DNA of 64,000 nucleotides from Bacteroidaceae bacterium (GCA_017617335.1 JAFZWK010000058.1:1-64000), one strand, 5' to 3'. Positions 18,101 through 28,156 are shown, numbered from the stretch's first letter. Numbers and translations: made by a program. Notes: generated from the sequence alone by a model not told the origin.

Positions 18101-20029
18101 TTATTGCAGGCTCTCACATTCCTTCAGCCAGGCTGCACTGCTGGCATCACTTGGCATACGCCAGTCTCCACGAGGGCTGAGTGAACAGCTACCTACCTTG
18201 GGACCATCTGGCAAACAACTGCGCTTGAACTGCTGGGAGAAGAAGCGGCGGCAGAAGGTGGTGAGCCACTTGCGTATTGTCTCATTTGTATAGGTGTTGC
18301 CAAATGCACGTTGGGCAAGGAAGTAGATCTTGCCAGGACGGAATCCCCATCTCATCATATAATAAAGGAAGAAGTCATGGAGCTCATAGGGACCTATGAT
18401 GTCTTCGCTCTTCTGGGTGATATTGCCCTGATTATCAGCAGGAATGAGCTCTGGGCTGATGGGAGTGTTGACAATGTCCTGCAGGGTAACGCGGGTGTTC
18501 TCATCCTCTATGCCTGCTGCCACCCAGCTGACAAGATGCCTGACAAGGGTTTTGGGCACGGAGGCATTGACTCCATACATGCTCATGTGGTCTCCATTGT
18601 ATGTGGCCCATCCCAGAGCCAGCTCACTGAGGTCTCCTGTTCCAATCACCATTCCATTCATCTGATTGGCTGCATCCATGAGTATCTGGGTGCGCTCACG
18701 TGCCTGGCTGTTCTCATAGGTAACATCATGCACATTGATGTCATGCCCAATATCATTGAAATGCTGCACCACTGCATCCTTGATGCTTATCTCGCGAATG
18801 GTGATGCCCAGGTGTTTCATCAGATTGACAGCATTGGTATAGGTGCGGTCAGTAGTGCCGAATCCAGGCATGGTGATGCCTACAATGCTTCTGCGGTTGA
18901 GTCCAAGCAGATCAAAGGTCTTGATGCATACAAGCAGAGCCAGCGTGCTGTCCAGTCCTCCACTGATGCCCACTACCACAGTATCGCAATGGGTATGTTT
19001 GATGCGCTTGGCAAGTCCCTCAGTCTGGATGTTGAATATCTCCTGGCAACGCTCATCCAGATGTTGTCCTGTGGGCACGAATGGATGGGGATTGATGGTT
19101 CGTGTCAGATCAAGCTCCTTGGTAGCTATCTTCTCAGTCTCCACGATGTGCAGGTTCTCCTTGGGAAGGTATGTGGCATTGGTGGAGAAGGTGGTATTGG
19201 TTCTGCGCTCAGTGCGTAGTTTTTCCACATCAATCTCTGTAATGATGAGCTGGGGTGTCAGGCTGTGACGCTTAGCCTCGGCCAACTGGATACCATTCTC
19301 ATAGACAAGAGTCTTGCCTGAGAAGACTACATCCTGTGTGCTCTCACCGAATCCACAGGAGCAGTAAACATATCCTGCGATGCACCTTGCACTTTGCTGG
19401 GCTACCAGATTGCGCAGATAGTCATACTTGCCCACCATGTCATTGTCGGCACTGAGATTGAAGATAATGTCTGCACCCTGGAGTGTGAGGGCTGAGGATG
19501 GTGGGATAGGGGCCCACAGGTCTTCACAGATCTCGATGCCAAAGGTGCAGGTGGGAGTCTGGAAGAGAATGTTGTGGTTGATGGGAACCTGCTGTCCGCA
19601 GATGAGGGTGCTACCCTCTGCTATGTCCAGTCCACTGGTGAACCACCGCTTCTCATAGAATTCCTTGTAATTGGGCAGATAGGACTTAGGGACGAGTCCC
19701 AGAATGTGGCTATGCTGAACCACGGCTGCACAGTTCAGCAGGGAACCCTTGTAGGCTACAGGTATACCCACAATGCTGATGATATCAAGCGAGCGGGTGA
19801 AGTTCATTAACTGGATGAGTGCCATCTCAGCCTCGTCAAGCAGGAGTTGCTGCTGGAACAGATCCTGGCAGGAATATGCAGTGATGCTGAGTTCAGGGAA
19901 GCAGATGATTTCCACTCCCTTCCCTTCTGCCTGGATAATGAGAGACTCCATCTGCTCGATGTTGTACTGACAGTTGGCAACCTGTACGCTGGGTATTGCA
20001 GATGCAATTTTGACAAATCCGTGGTTCAT
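18101..20029 (-). CDS. nadE: Glutamine-dependent NAD+ synthetase
   Basis: A 642-residue two-domain NadE that amidates nicotinic acid adenine dinucleotide to NAD+ using ammonia from glutamine. The N-terminal nitrilase-like glutaminase domain (about 1-280) shows the Glu-Lys-Cys triad: Glu46 in FPELS, the Lys in VPKSYLP and the Cys in FGIEICEDLW. The synthetase domain (about 330-642) has the ATP-pyrophosphatase loop ISGGLDST. Length is normal for the long form. It starts 63 nt after the htpG stop and is likely the last gene of a clpC-htpG-nadE transcript. Confidence 0.95.
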   Translation of the reverse strand: MNHGFVKIASAIPSVQVANCQYNIEQMESLIIQAEGKGVEIICFPELSITAYSCQDLFQQQLLLDEAEMALIQLMNFTRSLDIISIVGIPVAYKGSLLNCAAVVQHSHILGLVPKSYLPNYKEFYEKRWFTSGLDIAEGSTLICGQQVPINHNILFQTPTCTFGIEICEDLWAPIPPSSALTLQGADIIFNLSADNDMVGKYDYLRNLVAQQSARCIAGYVYCSCGFGESTQDVVFSGKTLVYENGIQLAEAKRHSLTPQLIITEIDVEKLRTERRTNTTFSTNATYLPKENLHIVETEKIATKELDLTRTINPHPFVPTGQHLDERCQEIFNIQTEGLAKRIKHTHCDTVVVGISGGLDSTLALLVCIKTFDLLGLNRRSIVGITMPGFGTTDRTYTNAVNLMKHLGITIREISIKDAVVQHFNDIGHDINVHDVTYENSQARERTQILMDAANQMNGMVIGTGDLSELALGWATYNGDHMSMYGVNASVPKTLVRHLVSWVAAGIEDENTRVTLQDIVNTPISPELIPADNQGNITQKSEDIIGPYELHDFFLYYMMRWGFRPGKIYFLAQRAFGNTYTNETIRKWLTTFCRRFFSQQFKRSCLPDGPKVGSCSLSPRGDWRMPSDASSAAWLKECESLQ

Positions 20030-20092
20030 ATACGTTCTTGTTTAAAACGAAAGCAGAGCACCCCAAGAGAGCACTCTGCAATTCCATTGTTT

Positions 20093-22150
20093 TTATTTAA
20101 TTAAGCTGACACTGCGCTTGATGAAGTTGGTAAGGGCTTCCCCCTTGAGCATACCGTTCTGCAGCAGAGCCAGGTCAATGAGTTGATGTACCTTATCATT
20201 CCCCTTGGCATACTCTGCCAGAATGTCAGTTTTCTTCTTCTTCTCAGCCTGTATATCCTCGCCACACTTCTTCAGGTCATCCTTCTCCTCCTGAGTGATT
20301 TCCTCAGGTTTCTTCTTGTCTTGTTCCTGACGAAGTACTGCCTGACGGGCATTGAGTCCCCTGATCTCATTCTCAATGGGTTTGAGGGCCTCTGCAGTCT
20401 GCTCCTCGCTGTCAGTGAGAACTTCCTTGATAAGGGGAGCATCGGAATTGAGGATGAGGTTGTACATGTCAGGCATGTCACCATAGAAACTCATGCCAGC
20501 CTGCAGCTGAGCCATCTCTTTCATACGGCGCATGTATTCACTCTGGGTGATGATGACAGGCAGTTGTTCCTCTCCCAGTGCCTTCACCTCTACGTGGAAG
20601 TCTACCTTATTGTTGCGGGGAACCTGACTGCTGAAGATGCTGGAGAGCTTTTCACTCCTCTCTGGTTCAATCTCCTCGTGTTTCTGATCCTTCTTTTCAA
20701 TCAGGCGGTCTATGACATCACCATCCACGCGAGTGAAGGTGGATTTCTCCAGTTTACGCTCCAGCATGCTGACAAGAGGTGTATCCAACTGCCCATCCAT
20801 CAGCAGCACATTATATTCCTTTTCTTTTGCAGCCTGGATGTAAGTGTACTGGGATTCCAGATCCTGTGCATAGAGATAGACGAGCTGGTCATTCTTGTTG
20901 GTCTGCTTGTCCTTGATGAGGTTGTTGTACTCCTCGATGGTGTAGTATTTGCCTTCAGTATCCTTGAAGAGGAAATACTGTTTAGCCTTGTCGTAATAAT
21001 CCTCCTCACTAAGCATTCCATAGTGGATGAAGATCTTGATGTCGTCCCACTTCTTCTCAAAGTCAGGCCTGTCATTCTTGAAGATACTTGCCAGGCGGTC
21101 ACTTACTTTCTTGGTGATGTAGCTGCTGATCTTCTTTACGTTGGCATCACTTTGCAGATAGCTGCGGCTGACATTGAGGGGAATATCAGGACTGTCAATG
21201 ACTCCATGCAGCAAGGTAAGGAACTCAGGTACGATACCTTCCACATGATCGGTAACAAAGACTTGGTTGCAATAGAGCTGAATCTTGTTGCGCTGTAGGT
21301 CAAGGTTGTTGTTCTTTATCTTGGGGAAGTATAGGATACCTGTCAGATTGAAGGGATAGTCCACGTTGAGATGTATCCAGAACAAAGGCTCATCTGCCAT
21401 GGGGAAGAGCTCACGATAGAACTTTTTGTAGTCCTCGTCCTTGAGGTCTGTAGGCTTCTTTGTCCACAGAGGCTCTACGTCATTGATGACCAAATCCTCC
21501 TCCGTATCCACTTGCTTGCCGTCTTTCCATTCAGTTTTCTTGCCGAAGACTACAGGGATGGGCAGGAAGTGGCAATACTTGCGCAGCAGTTGTTCAATCT
21601 TATCCTTTTCAAGGAATTCCTGGCTGTCATCGTCAATGTGCATGACAATGTCTGTGCCACGGTCACTTTTCTCAGTTTCCTCGATAGTGAAGGCAGGGCT
21701 TCCATCACAGGACCACTTTACAGCCTGAGCATCATCCTGATAGCTGCGGGTAATGATGTCCACCTGCTTGCTGACCATGAATGAACTGTAGAAACCCAGT
21801 CCAAAGTGGCCAATGATGGCATTTGCATCATCCTTGTACTTGTCAAGGAAGTCATTAGCACCTGAGAAAGCTATCTGGTTGATGTATTTCTCAATCTCAT
21901 CAGCCGTCATGCCTATACCACGGTCACTCACTGTGATGGTCTTGGCATCCTTATCAACAGAAACAGATACCTTTAGTTCACCCAATTCTCCCTGGAAGTC
22001 TCCCTTGCCGGCAAGTGTCTTCAGCTTTTGGGTGGCATCTACTGCATTGCTAACGATTTCACGTAAAAAGATTTCATGATCACTGTACAGGAACTTTTTT
22101 ATGACGGGGAAAATGTTCTCTGTAGTAACCCCAATGTTTCCAGTTTTCAT
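20093..22150 (-). CDS. htpG: Hsp90-family chaperone HtpG
   Basis: A 685-residue cytosolic ATP-dependent chaperone. I place the start at 22150, because MKTGNIGVTTENIF is the usual HtpG beginning; an upstream in-frame ATG at 22192 would overlap clpC. The N-terminal GHKL ATPase domain (about 1-220) shows EIVSNAVDA (catalytic Glu and nucleotide-binding Asn), DRGIGM and GHFGLGFYS. The middle domain (about 230-480) and C-terminal dimerisation domain follow. The C-terminal region includes a lysine/glutamate-rich helical stretch. It follows clpC by 34 nt, pairing two stress chaperones in one unit. Confidence 0.95.
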   Translation of the reverse strand: MKTGNIGVTTENIFPVIKKFLYSDHEIFLREIVSNAVDATQKLKTLAGKGDFQGELGELKVSVSVDKDAKTITVSDRGIGMTADEIEKYINQIAFSGANDFLDKYKDDANAIIGHFGLGFYSSFMVSKQVDIITRSYQDDAQAVKWSCDGSPAFTIEETEKSDRGTDIVMHIDDDSQEFLEKDKIEQLLRKYCHFLPIPVVFGKKTEWKDGKQVDTEEDLVINDVEPLWTKKPTDLKDEDYKKFYRELFPMADEPLFWIHLNVDYPFNLTGILYFPKIKNNNLDLQRNKIQLYCNQVFVTDHVEGIVPEFLTLLHGVIDSPDIPLNVSRSYLQSDANVKKISSYITKKVSDRLASIFKNDRPDFEKKWDDIKIFIHYGMLSEEDYYDKAKQYFLFKDTEGKYYTIEEYNNLIKDKQTNKNDQLVYLYAQDLESQYTYIQAAKEKEYNVLLMDGQLDTPLVSMLERKLEKSTFTRVDGDVIDRLIEKKDQKHEEIEPERSEKLSSIFSSQVPRNNKVDFHVEVKALGEEQLPVIITQSEYMRRMKEMAQLQAGMSFYGDMPDMYNLILNSDAPLIKEVLTDSEEQTAEALKPIENEIRGLNARQAVLRQEQDKKKPEEITQEEKDDLKKCGEDIQAEKKKKTDILAEYAKGNDKVHQLIDLALLQNGMLKGEALTNFIKRSVSLIK

Positions 22151-22184
22151 TTTATCTATAGATTTAAATTCTTCTCTTTCCTTG

Positions 22185-24713
22185 TTAAACATTTATTTCT
22201 TGGGGCTTCAATTCAATGGAGTCTCCACTCTCGGCCATGGTGGCAAGGATGGCTTGCTGAGCCGCAATGCCTTCCATGATATACTCGCAAAGAGGATCTT
22301 CAAGGTAATTCTGGATAGCCCTGCGAAGAGGACGGGCACCAAACTGGACATCATAGCCCTTCTGGCCCAAGAAATCCTTTACATCAGGAGCAATCTCCAG
22401 AGTATATCCAAGGTCATTGAGACGATGGATGAGAGGTTTCAGCTCAATGTTTACAATCTGGTTGATGGCCTCTTGGTCTAATTGATCGAAATAGATGATG
22501 TTATCCAGACGGTTGAGGAACTCAGGAGCAAACTGTTTCTGCAGTTGCTTCTTGACCAAATCGTGGGAAAGTTTCCTGTTGTGTGAGATATCCTCTCCTG
22601 AACTGAAACCAACCCCATGACCAAACTCCTTGATTTGGCGAGTACCACAGTTGCTGGTCATCACGATGATGGTATTCTTGAAGTCTACTGTTGTACCGTT
22701 TCCATCAGTCAAGCGTCCTTCATCCATTACCTGAAGCAGAATGTTGAAGACATCAGGGTGAGCCTTTTCTATCTCATCAAGGAGTACAATGGAATAGGGC
22801 TTGCGACGTACCTTTTCTGTCAGCTGGCCACCTTCTTCATAGCCCACGTATCCTGGAGGAGCCCCCACCATACGGCTTACAGTGTGCTTCTCCATGTATT
22901 CACTCATGTCTATGCGGATGATGTTGTCAGCACTGCCGAACAGTTCCTCTGCCAAACATTTTGTCAGATAAGTCTTGCCTACACCAGTGGGCCCTACAAA
23001 CATAAAGGCACCTATGGGCTTGTTGGGATCTTTGAGTCCAACCCTTCCACGCTGAATGGCACGAACCAGAGTGTTTATGGCTTCATCTTGTCCAATCACA
23101 CTTTGCTGGAGAGCTTGTTTCAGGTTACGGAGCCTGGTGTTTTCCTCATTCCCCATTCGCTGCACAGGAATGCCTGTCATGGCACTTACCACATCGGCAA
23201 TGATGAATTCATCCACAGTGACTCTTTCATCACCCAGGTTGTTTTCCCATTCCCTCTTTGCCATCTCAAGGGATTCCTCCACCTGCTTCAACTGGTCGCG
23301 ATAGTCCGCTGCAAGTTCAAAGTTCTGGTTCTTGACAGATTCATTCTTCAGCGTCTGCAATTCCTCAACACGTTGCTCCAGTTGCTGTATCTCTTCAGGA
23401 ACAGGTGTGTCCTGAATGTGAATACGGCTTCCTGCCTCATCCATCACGTCAATGGCCTTGTCAGGGAAGCTTCGGTCAGTAATGTATCTTTCAGTGAGGT
23501 CCACACATGCCTGCAATGCTTCAGGGGTATAATTGACATGATGATGTTCCTCATAGCGTCCCTTCAGGTTCTGCAGGATTTGTAATGTCTGCTCAGGTGT
23601 GGTAGGATCAACAAGAACCTTCTGGAAGCGGCGTTCCAAGGCTCCATCCTTCTCAATGCTTTTCCTGTATTCATCAATGGTGGTGGCTCCGATACACTGA
23701 ATCTCCCCACGTGCAAGGGCAGGTTTCAGCATGTTTGCTGCATCCATACTGCCAGGGGCACTGCCAGCACCCACAATGGTATGTATCTCGTCTATGAAGA
23801 TAATCACGTCAGGATTCTTCTGCAACTCCAGTATGATGCTACGTATGCGCTCCTCAAACTGACCACGATACTTGGTGCCAGCCACAACACTGGCCATGTC
23901 AAGGACAATAACCCTCTTACCCCACAGATGGCGGCTGATCTGATGCTTGACAATGCGAGTGGCCAATCCTTCTACAATGGCACTCTTTCCAACGCCTGGA
24001 TGACCAATCAGGATAGGATTGTTCTTCTTGCGTCTGCTCAGTATCTGTGCTACACGCTCTATCTCTTTCAGACGACCTACCACAGGGTCAAGCAGCCCTT
24101 CTTCAGCTGCATGGGTTAGGTCAGTGCCGAAATTGTCAAGTACAGGTGTATTGCCAGAGCCTTTCTTGGTTTGTGTTTGGGTGGATGTCTGGGCAGCAGA
24201 AGTGGAGGAAGTCAACGTGTCATCTTCTTCCTCTTCATCTTCCTCATCCTCGTGGAAGCCATATCCATCCTTTGTATCTGTCTGGGGACGGGCCATGCGG
24301 GCAACATCCTCATAACTGATGTTCATCTGTTCCAGAAGATTGCTTGCCTCGTTGTCATTCATGCGCATGATGGCAAGCAGGATATGCTCAGTGTCTATCA
24401 CATCGGATTTCATCTGCCTGGCCTCCAGTACACTCAGTCTCATGATGCGTGTTGCCTCATCATTGAAGTTCATCTCATTCCCTGCGGGAGCAACAAGAAC
24501 CTGATGCGTGTGTGCAATGTTCTCAAGTTTACTCTTGAGCTGGGTCAGGTCAGGTTGCAGCCTTTGAAGGAAATCTCTGGCATGGTTTGGGGTATGCCTC
24601 AGGATTCCCAACATCAAGTGGACAGGGGTTACTGAGTCATTATGGAGCCGCTGAGCTTCTTCACGGGAGAAACTCAACACGTAGGTCATATCGGGTGAAA
24701 ATCTAGCTGTCAT
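22185..24713 (-). CDS. clpC: AAA+ unfoldase ClpC (Clp ATP-binding subunit)
   Basis: An 842-residue double-ring ATPase that unfolds proteins for ClpP. The Clp N-domain (about 1-145, double repeat) is followed by an acidic, Thr/Ser-rich linker (about 150-195) unlike ordinary ClpC. Module 1 has Walker A GHPGVGKS and Walker B IIFIDE. A UVR-like motif (NFELAADYRDQL, about 455) identifies ClpC rather than ClpB, whose long coiled middle domain is absent. Module 2 has GPTGVGKT and IVLLDE. First gene of the chaperone unit; no clear promoter of the TAnnTTTG type is seen in the 123 nt upstream, so control may use another sigma factor or lie further up. Confidence 0.93.
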   Translation of the reverse strand: MTARFSPDMTYVLSFSREEAQRLHNDSVTPVHLMLGILRHTPNHARDFLQRLQPDLTQLKSKLENIAHTHQVLVAPAGNEMNFNDEATRIMRLSVLEARQMKSDVIDTEHILLAIMRMNDNEASNLLEQMNISYEDVARMARPQTDTKDGYGFHEDEEDEEEEDDTLTSSTSAAQTSTQTQTKKGSGNTPVLDNFGTDLTHAAEEGLLDPVVGRLKEIERVAQILSRRKKNNPILIGHPGVGKSAIVEGLATRIVKHQISRHLWGKRVIVLDMASVVAGTKYRGQFEERIRSIILELQKNPDVIIFIDEIHTIVGAGSAPGSMDAANMLKPALARGEIQCIGATTIDEYRKSIEKDGALERRFQKVLVDPTTPEQTLQILQNLKGRYEEHHHVNYTPEALQACVDLTERYITDRSFPDKAIDVMDEAGSRIHIQDTPVPEEIQQLEQRVEELQTLKNESVKNQNFELAADYRDQLKQVEESLEMAKREWENNLGDERVTVDEFIIADVVSAMTGIPVQRMGNEENTRLRNLKQALQQSVIGQDEAINTLVRAIQRGRVGLKDPNKPIGAFMFVGPTGVGKTYLTKCLAEELFGSADNIIRIDMSEYMEKHTVSRMVGAPPGYVGYEEGGQLTEKVRRKPYSIVLLDEIEKAHPDVFNILLQVMDEGRLTDGNGTTVDFKNTIIVMTSNCGTRQIKEFGHGVGFSSGEDISHNRKLSHDLVKKQLQKQFAPEFLNRLDNIIYFDQLDQEAINQIVNIELKPLIHRLNDLGYTLEIAPDVKDFLGQKGYDVQFGARPLRRAIQNYLEDPLCEYIMEGIAAQQAILATMAESGDSIELKPQEINV

Positions 24714-24836
24714 ATATACTTTAAAAGTCGATTCACATTGTACTCATACAAAATGTGTGCCAAAATTTTTTTGTGGGGGTATTTTGAGGAGTGAAAGGAA
24801 AGAACAGGAAAGTATCTTAAAGCAAAGTTGTCATCT

Positions 24837-25739
24837 TTACTTCAGTTTGTGCCTCTTATGTTTCTTCAGATACAACATGAGATCATACGGGCGATCACTT
24901 TGGATAAGGGTGGCTCCCTCATCAAGTATCCAGCCCCAGCTTTCATCAGGTTCTCCCAGCTCTACTGCACGGTCATCATCATGTCCATCACACAGGCTGG
25001 CCCATATGCTGTTGATCCATATCTTGATGCCAGCATCACGAATCTTCTGAAGCAGTCGTTCCACATTCTGGTCATACTTGCCGATACAGCATTCTATGGC
25101 TACAGGATGGATAGTGATGAATTCCTCAATACGTTTCTCTGCATCCTCAGAGTTGAGGTTCACAATGGGCATGTAGATCACTTTCTGGAGCACGGAGCCA
25201 TTCTCCTTTTGAATCTTTTCGAGAGAATTGCCTGACTTGATAATCACTTGGTTCGTGGTACCTGTTTTCTCCATCAACTCATAGACTTGCTGAAAATAAT
25301 CGTATCCCTTATCTATGTTGATAAGAATCTTCCCCTTACACAGGTTGAGGACTTCCTCAAGGGTAGGGATGTGGTTACGTGTCACAGAAGCACTATGCTG
25401 GGGACGCAGGCGCAATTTCTGTATCTCATCATAGGTCATGTCAGCAATCTTGCCTTTCCCATTGGTACAACGATCCACTGTGCGGTCATGCATCAGTACA
25501 AGTTCACCATCCTTTGTGCGTTGGATATCAATCTCAATCATGTCTATTCCCATTTCAATGCAGCTCTGGAAACCTGGGATAGAGTTCTCTGGGTGGTTTC
25601 TCCAGTCTCCACGATGGGCAACAATAGTGACGTACTTAGGGTTGTGAAAGAGGTTGTCACGCAGTTTTTCAGCTCTGTCCTTGGCAGGAGTGCCAATGGA
25701 GATGATGAGCAAAAGAATCAGTAAAAGAGGCTTTTTCAT
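24837..25739 (-). CDS. Glycerophosphodiester phosphodiesterase family protein
   Basis: A 300-residue protein with a signal peptide (MKKPLLLILLLIISIGTPA). The family's catalytic motifs are clear: AHRGDWRNHPENS near residue 40, EIDIQRTKDGELVLMHD at about 70-90 and a TIM-barrel ending with VWASLC-like text. It would hydrolyse glycerophosphodiesters from phospholipids to glycerol-3-phosphate and an alcohol, outside the cytoplasm. It runs in the same direction as clpC with a 123-nt gap and is probably a separate unit. Confidence 0.9.
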   Translation of the reverse strand: MKKPLLLILLLIISIGTPAKDRAEKLRDNLFHNPKYVTIVAHRGDWRNHPENSIPGFQSCIEMGIDMIEIDIQRTKDGELVLMHDRTVDRCTNGKGKIADMTYDEIQKLRLRPQHSASVTRNHIPTLEEVLNLCKGKILINIDKGYDYFQQVYELMEKTGTTNQVIIKSGNSLEKIQKENGSVLQKVIYMPIVNLNSEDAEKRIEEFITIHPVAIECCIGKYDQNVERLLQKIRDAGIKIWINSIWASLCDGHDDDRAVELGEPDESWGWILDEGATLIQSDRPYDLMLYLKKHKRHKLK

Positions 25740-25863
25740 ATATGTTTCTTGAGGGATTGTGTTATATTTATAATGTATTCATCATGCAAATATGGAGAAA
25801 TTTTGTGAGATGTGCAAGCAAGACTCTCATATAATACAGAAAATTAAGTTATTTTCTGAAAAA

Positions 25864-25917
25864 TGACGTGTTGACAGGACTCTCTTAACCAGTCAAAAGG
25901 GGATTCTCAACACGTTG
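25864..25917. repeat. CAACACGTTG-type motifs, 44 bp apart
   Basis: TGACGTGTTG at 25864-25873 (two differences from the complement form) and a perfect CAACACGTTG at 25908-25917. Their spacing is exactly twice 22 bp; the intervening slot at 25886 is degenerate. Confidence 0.65.
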
Positions 25918-25966
25918 AGATGACCAAAACTTTCTTTCAGCAGGCAAAGAAAAAAGAATGTCAATG

Positions 25967-25998
25967 TTTGTGTGATATGCAGAAAGTGTGTATCTTTG
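25967..25998 (+). promoter_or_regulatory. Promoter of the YbjQ-family gene
   Basis: TTTG at 25967-25970, 20 nt, then TATCTTTG at 25991-25998. The 5' leader would be about 42 nt. Confidence 0.65.
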
Positions 25999-26046
25999 CA
26001 AAAGAAAGTGATTCAAGTTAATAAGCATTCAAAAAACAAGAAGACT

Positions 26047-26364
26047 ATGTTACTTACAACAACTCCCACTATTGAGGGCCACACCATTCAGCAATACTAT
26101 GGAATCGTGTCAGGCGAAGTGATTATTGGTGCCAATTTTCTGAAGGATTTGGCTGCTTCCATCCATGATTTCTTCGGAGGCCGTGCTTCCAGTTATGAGA
26201 AGACTCTCATTGAGGCAAAGGATTCTGCCATCCAGGAAATGATGAATAGGGCAACACAGATGGGCGCAAATGCTATCATAGGTATTGATTTGGACTATGA
26301 GGCTTTAGGCGACACCAACAGCATGCTGATGGTTAGCTGCAGCGGTACAGCTGTCAGGATTTAG
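26047..26364 (+). CDS. YbjQ/UPF0145 family protein
   Basis: A 105-residue cytosolic protein. The start at 26047 (MLLTTTPTIEGH) is chosen because it matches the family's usual N-terminus and length; in-frame codons upstream run into the promoter. Family features are the IEGHxIxxYYGIVSGEVI strand pattern and the C-terminal MGANAIIGIDLDYE segment. These proteins form pentameric rings of unknown function; heavy-metal binding has been suggested for the family but nothing here shows it. Confidence 0.88.
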   Translation: MLLTTTPTIEGHTIQQYYGIVSGEVIIGANFLKDLAASIHDFFGGRASSYEKTLIEAKDSAIQEMMNRATQMGANAIIGIDLDYEALGDTNSMLMVSCSGTAVRI

Positions 26365-26420
26365 CAGTCGCAACTGCTTTTGCGGATTAGTTGAAAGACG
26401 AAAAAGGAGAAGGATACCTC

Positions 26421-28052
26421 CTAACTGTACAGGAATCGTTTGATGGACATCTTGGGTGTTTTCTCAAACGGTTCTGTCATTACCACTATTTCATGCAATT
26501 GGCTATAGTTGTCCAGCTTTTGGTTGGCCTCTTTCCTGAGTTTCTTTGTTACAGCCTCCACGCTCAGCCCACTTTTTGCGATGGCTTCCTTGTCTAAGTC
26601 CATCAGGGCAACCAACTTGTCATTCCTCATGACCACAAGGGATTCCAGCACGTATTCCATACTGTTCAGCACACACTCTATCTCTTCAGGATAGATGTTC
26701 TGACCGTTGGAGGAGAGAAGGAGGCTCTTGAGACGGCCACGTATGAAAACATTCCCCTTGCTGTCTATCACACCCAAGTCACCTGTGTGGAACCAGCCGT
26801 CTTCTGTGAAGGATGCTTTTGTGGCTTCCTCATTCTTGTAGTATCCTGAGAAGAGATTGATGCCTCGAGCCTGTATCTCACCAGGTGTGTGCTCTGGGTC
26901 GCTGGAGTCGATTCTCAGTTCCATGAAATCCATTGGCTTACCACATGAGCGCAGAACAAACTTATTCCACTTTACGTATGCCAGCAGGGGAGCAGCCTCA
27001 GTCATTCCATAACCTACCGTGAAGTGCCAGCCAATGCGATGGAAGAAGTCCTCTGCCTCAGGATTCAAGGCAGCTCCACCCATGATGTAGTCACGAACCT
27101 TTCCTCCAAAGACATCATCCAACCCCTTGCGGACCTTGCTGTAAATCATCTGGCGGACTCCAGGAAGGGCAGTCAGGACTTTCATCAATGGGCGGTCCAT
27201 GATGGGTTTCAGCTTGCTTTGGTAAATTTTTTCATATACCATTGGGACAGCGATGAAGATGTAGGGCCTCACGTCAGCCAATGCCTTCATCAGCAGGGAA
27301 GGAGAGGGCAGCTTACCCAAGAAATTGATGGTGCTTCCGCCACACAAGGGATATATCATCTCGAAAGCCATTCCAAACATGTGTGCCATGGGGAGGACAC
27401 TCAAGACATTGTCTCCAACGGAGGAAGGAATGTGATCCTGGCCGAACTCTGTGTTTGCTGAGATACATTCATAACGCAGCATCACACCCTTGGGACTGCC
27501 TGTGGAGCCAGAAGTGTAATTGATGATGCAGAGATCCTTATCGTTATCTGTTGGATAATTCACATCGGCAGAAGTGAACCCCTGAGGATATGCCTCCTGG
27601 AAGAGATTGTCCAGATTGTCAAAAACAGCCTTGTCCTCCTCAGAGCACTTCAGGGGAGTGAAGTCACGCATTGATATGACCTGTTTCACCATAGGAAGAG
27701 GAATGTTCTCCAGCTTCTTCCATATCTCAGGGTCAGTTATCACGATGAGACTCTCAGACAGATTGATGATGTTGCTTATGTTATCAATATGGAAGTTGTC
27801 AAGGATGGGGACAGCAACTGCCTCATACGTGATGCTGGCAAAAAAGGAGATTCCCCATCGTGCCTGGTTCTTGCCGCAGATGGCAATCCTGTCACCTTTC
27901 TTGAGGCCCAGTTTGTGGAATAAAACATGGAATCGTGCAATATGCCTTGCCAGGTCACCAAATGTAAACTTTTCACCCTGATAGTCACATAGTGCAGGCT
28001 GATTCCAGTTTGATGCCATTTGCCCTTGCAGGCGCGAGAGGAAGTGTTGCAT
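26421..28052 (-). CDS. AMP-binding acyl-CoA synthetase-like ligase
   Basis: A 543-residue adenylate-forming enzyme, probably activating a fatty acid with ATP and CoA. Signature motifs are the phosphate loop YTSGSTGSPKG (about 175), YGMTEAAP (about 335), the hinge-region WFHTGDLG (about 420) and RLKSLLLSSNGQNIYPEEIE (about 440). The C-terminus ends in KTPKMSIKRFLYS, carrying the expected conserved lysine. The C-terminal lid is compact, as in Bacteroidota AMP-binding proteins. Substrate is not determined. It is convergent with the YbjQ gene and divergent from the helical protein at 28420. A minus-strand TAACTTTG (28086-28079) could be its -7 box, without a good -33 partner. Confidence 0.88.
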   Translation of the reverse strand: MQHFLSRLQGQMASNWNQPALCDYQGEKFTFGDLARHIARFHVLFHKLGLKKGDRIAICGKNQARWGISFFASITYEAVAVPILDNFHIDNISNIINLSESLIVITDPEIWKKLENIPLPMVKQVISMRDFTPLKCSEEDKAVFDNLDNLFQEAYPQGFTSADVNYPTDNDKDLCIINYTSGSTGSPKGVMLRYECISANTEFGQDHIPSSVGDNVLSVLPMAHMFGMAFEMIYPLCGGSTINFLGKLPSPSLLMKALADVRPYIFIAVPMVYEKIYQSKLKPIMDRPLMKVLTALPGVRQMIYSKVRKGLDDVFGGKVRDYIMGGAALNPEAEDFFHRIGWHFTVGYGMTEAAPLLAYVKWNKFVLRSCGKPMDFMELRIDSSDPEHTPGEIQARGINLFSGYYKNEEATKASFTEDGWFHTGDLGVIDSKGNVFIRGRLKSLLLSSNGQNIYPEEIECVLNSMEYVLESLVVMRNDKLVALMDLDKEAIAKSGLSVEAVTKKLRKEANQKLDNYSQLHEIVVMTEPFEKTPKMSIKRFLYS

Positions 28053-28156
28053 AAATTACGCTTTTAGTTTTGATGCTGCAAAGTTAGTGTTTTTTTTCGA
28101 CATAGCATCACAGATTTGCAATATTCTGACTATTCTATCCTTCAACTCATGAAAGT

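Larger units (their letters stand above)
25740..26046. other. Divergent intergenic region
   Basis: About 300 bp between the divergent GDPD gene and the YbjQ-family gene. It contains two CAACACGTTG-type motifs 44 bp apart (25864-25917) and the promoter of the + gene (25967-25998). For the GDPD gene only a weak -7-like box is present. Nothing coding is seen. Confidence 0.7.

Noticed and set aside
18311..19219. A 302-codon plus-strand frame opposite nadE
   Set aside because: Shadow frame; nadE has full-length family features on the minus strand.
20183..21298. A 371-codon plus-strand frame opposite htpG
   Set aside because: The hydrophobic text is the complement of charged HtpG codons; HtpG motifs are intact on the minus strand.
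22151..22192. Upstream ATG start for htpG
   Set aside because: It adds 14 residues not typical of the family and overlaps the clpC stop; the usual MKTGNIG start is at 22150.
23366..23375. CAACACGTTG inside clpC, and another at 55135-55144 in the porin gene
   Set aside because: Single copies in coding sequence without a 22-bp partner; explained by codon content and not counted as arrays.
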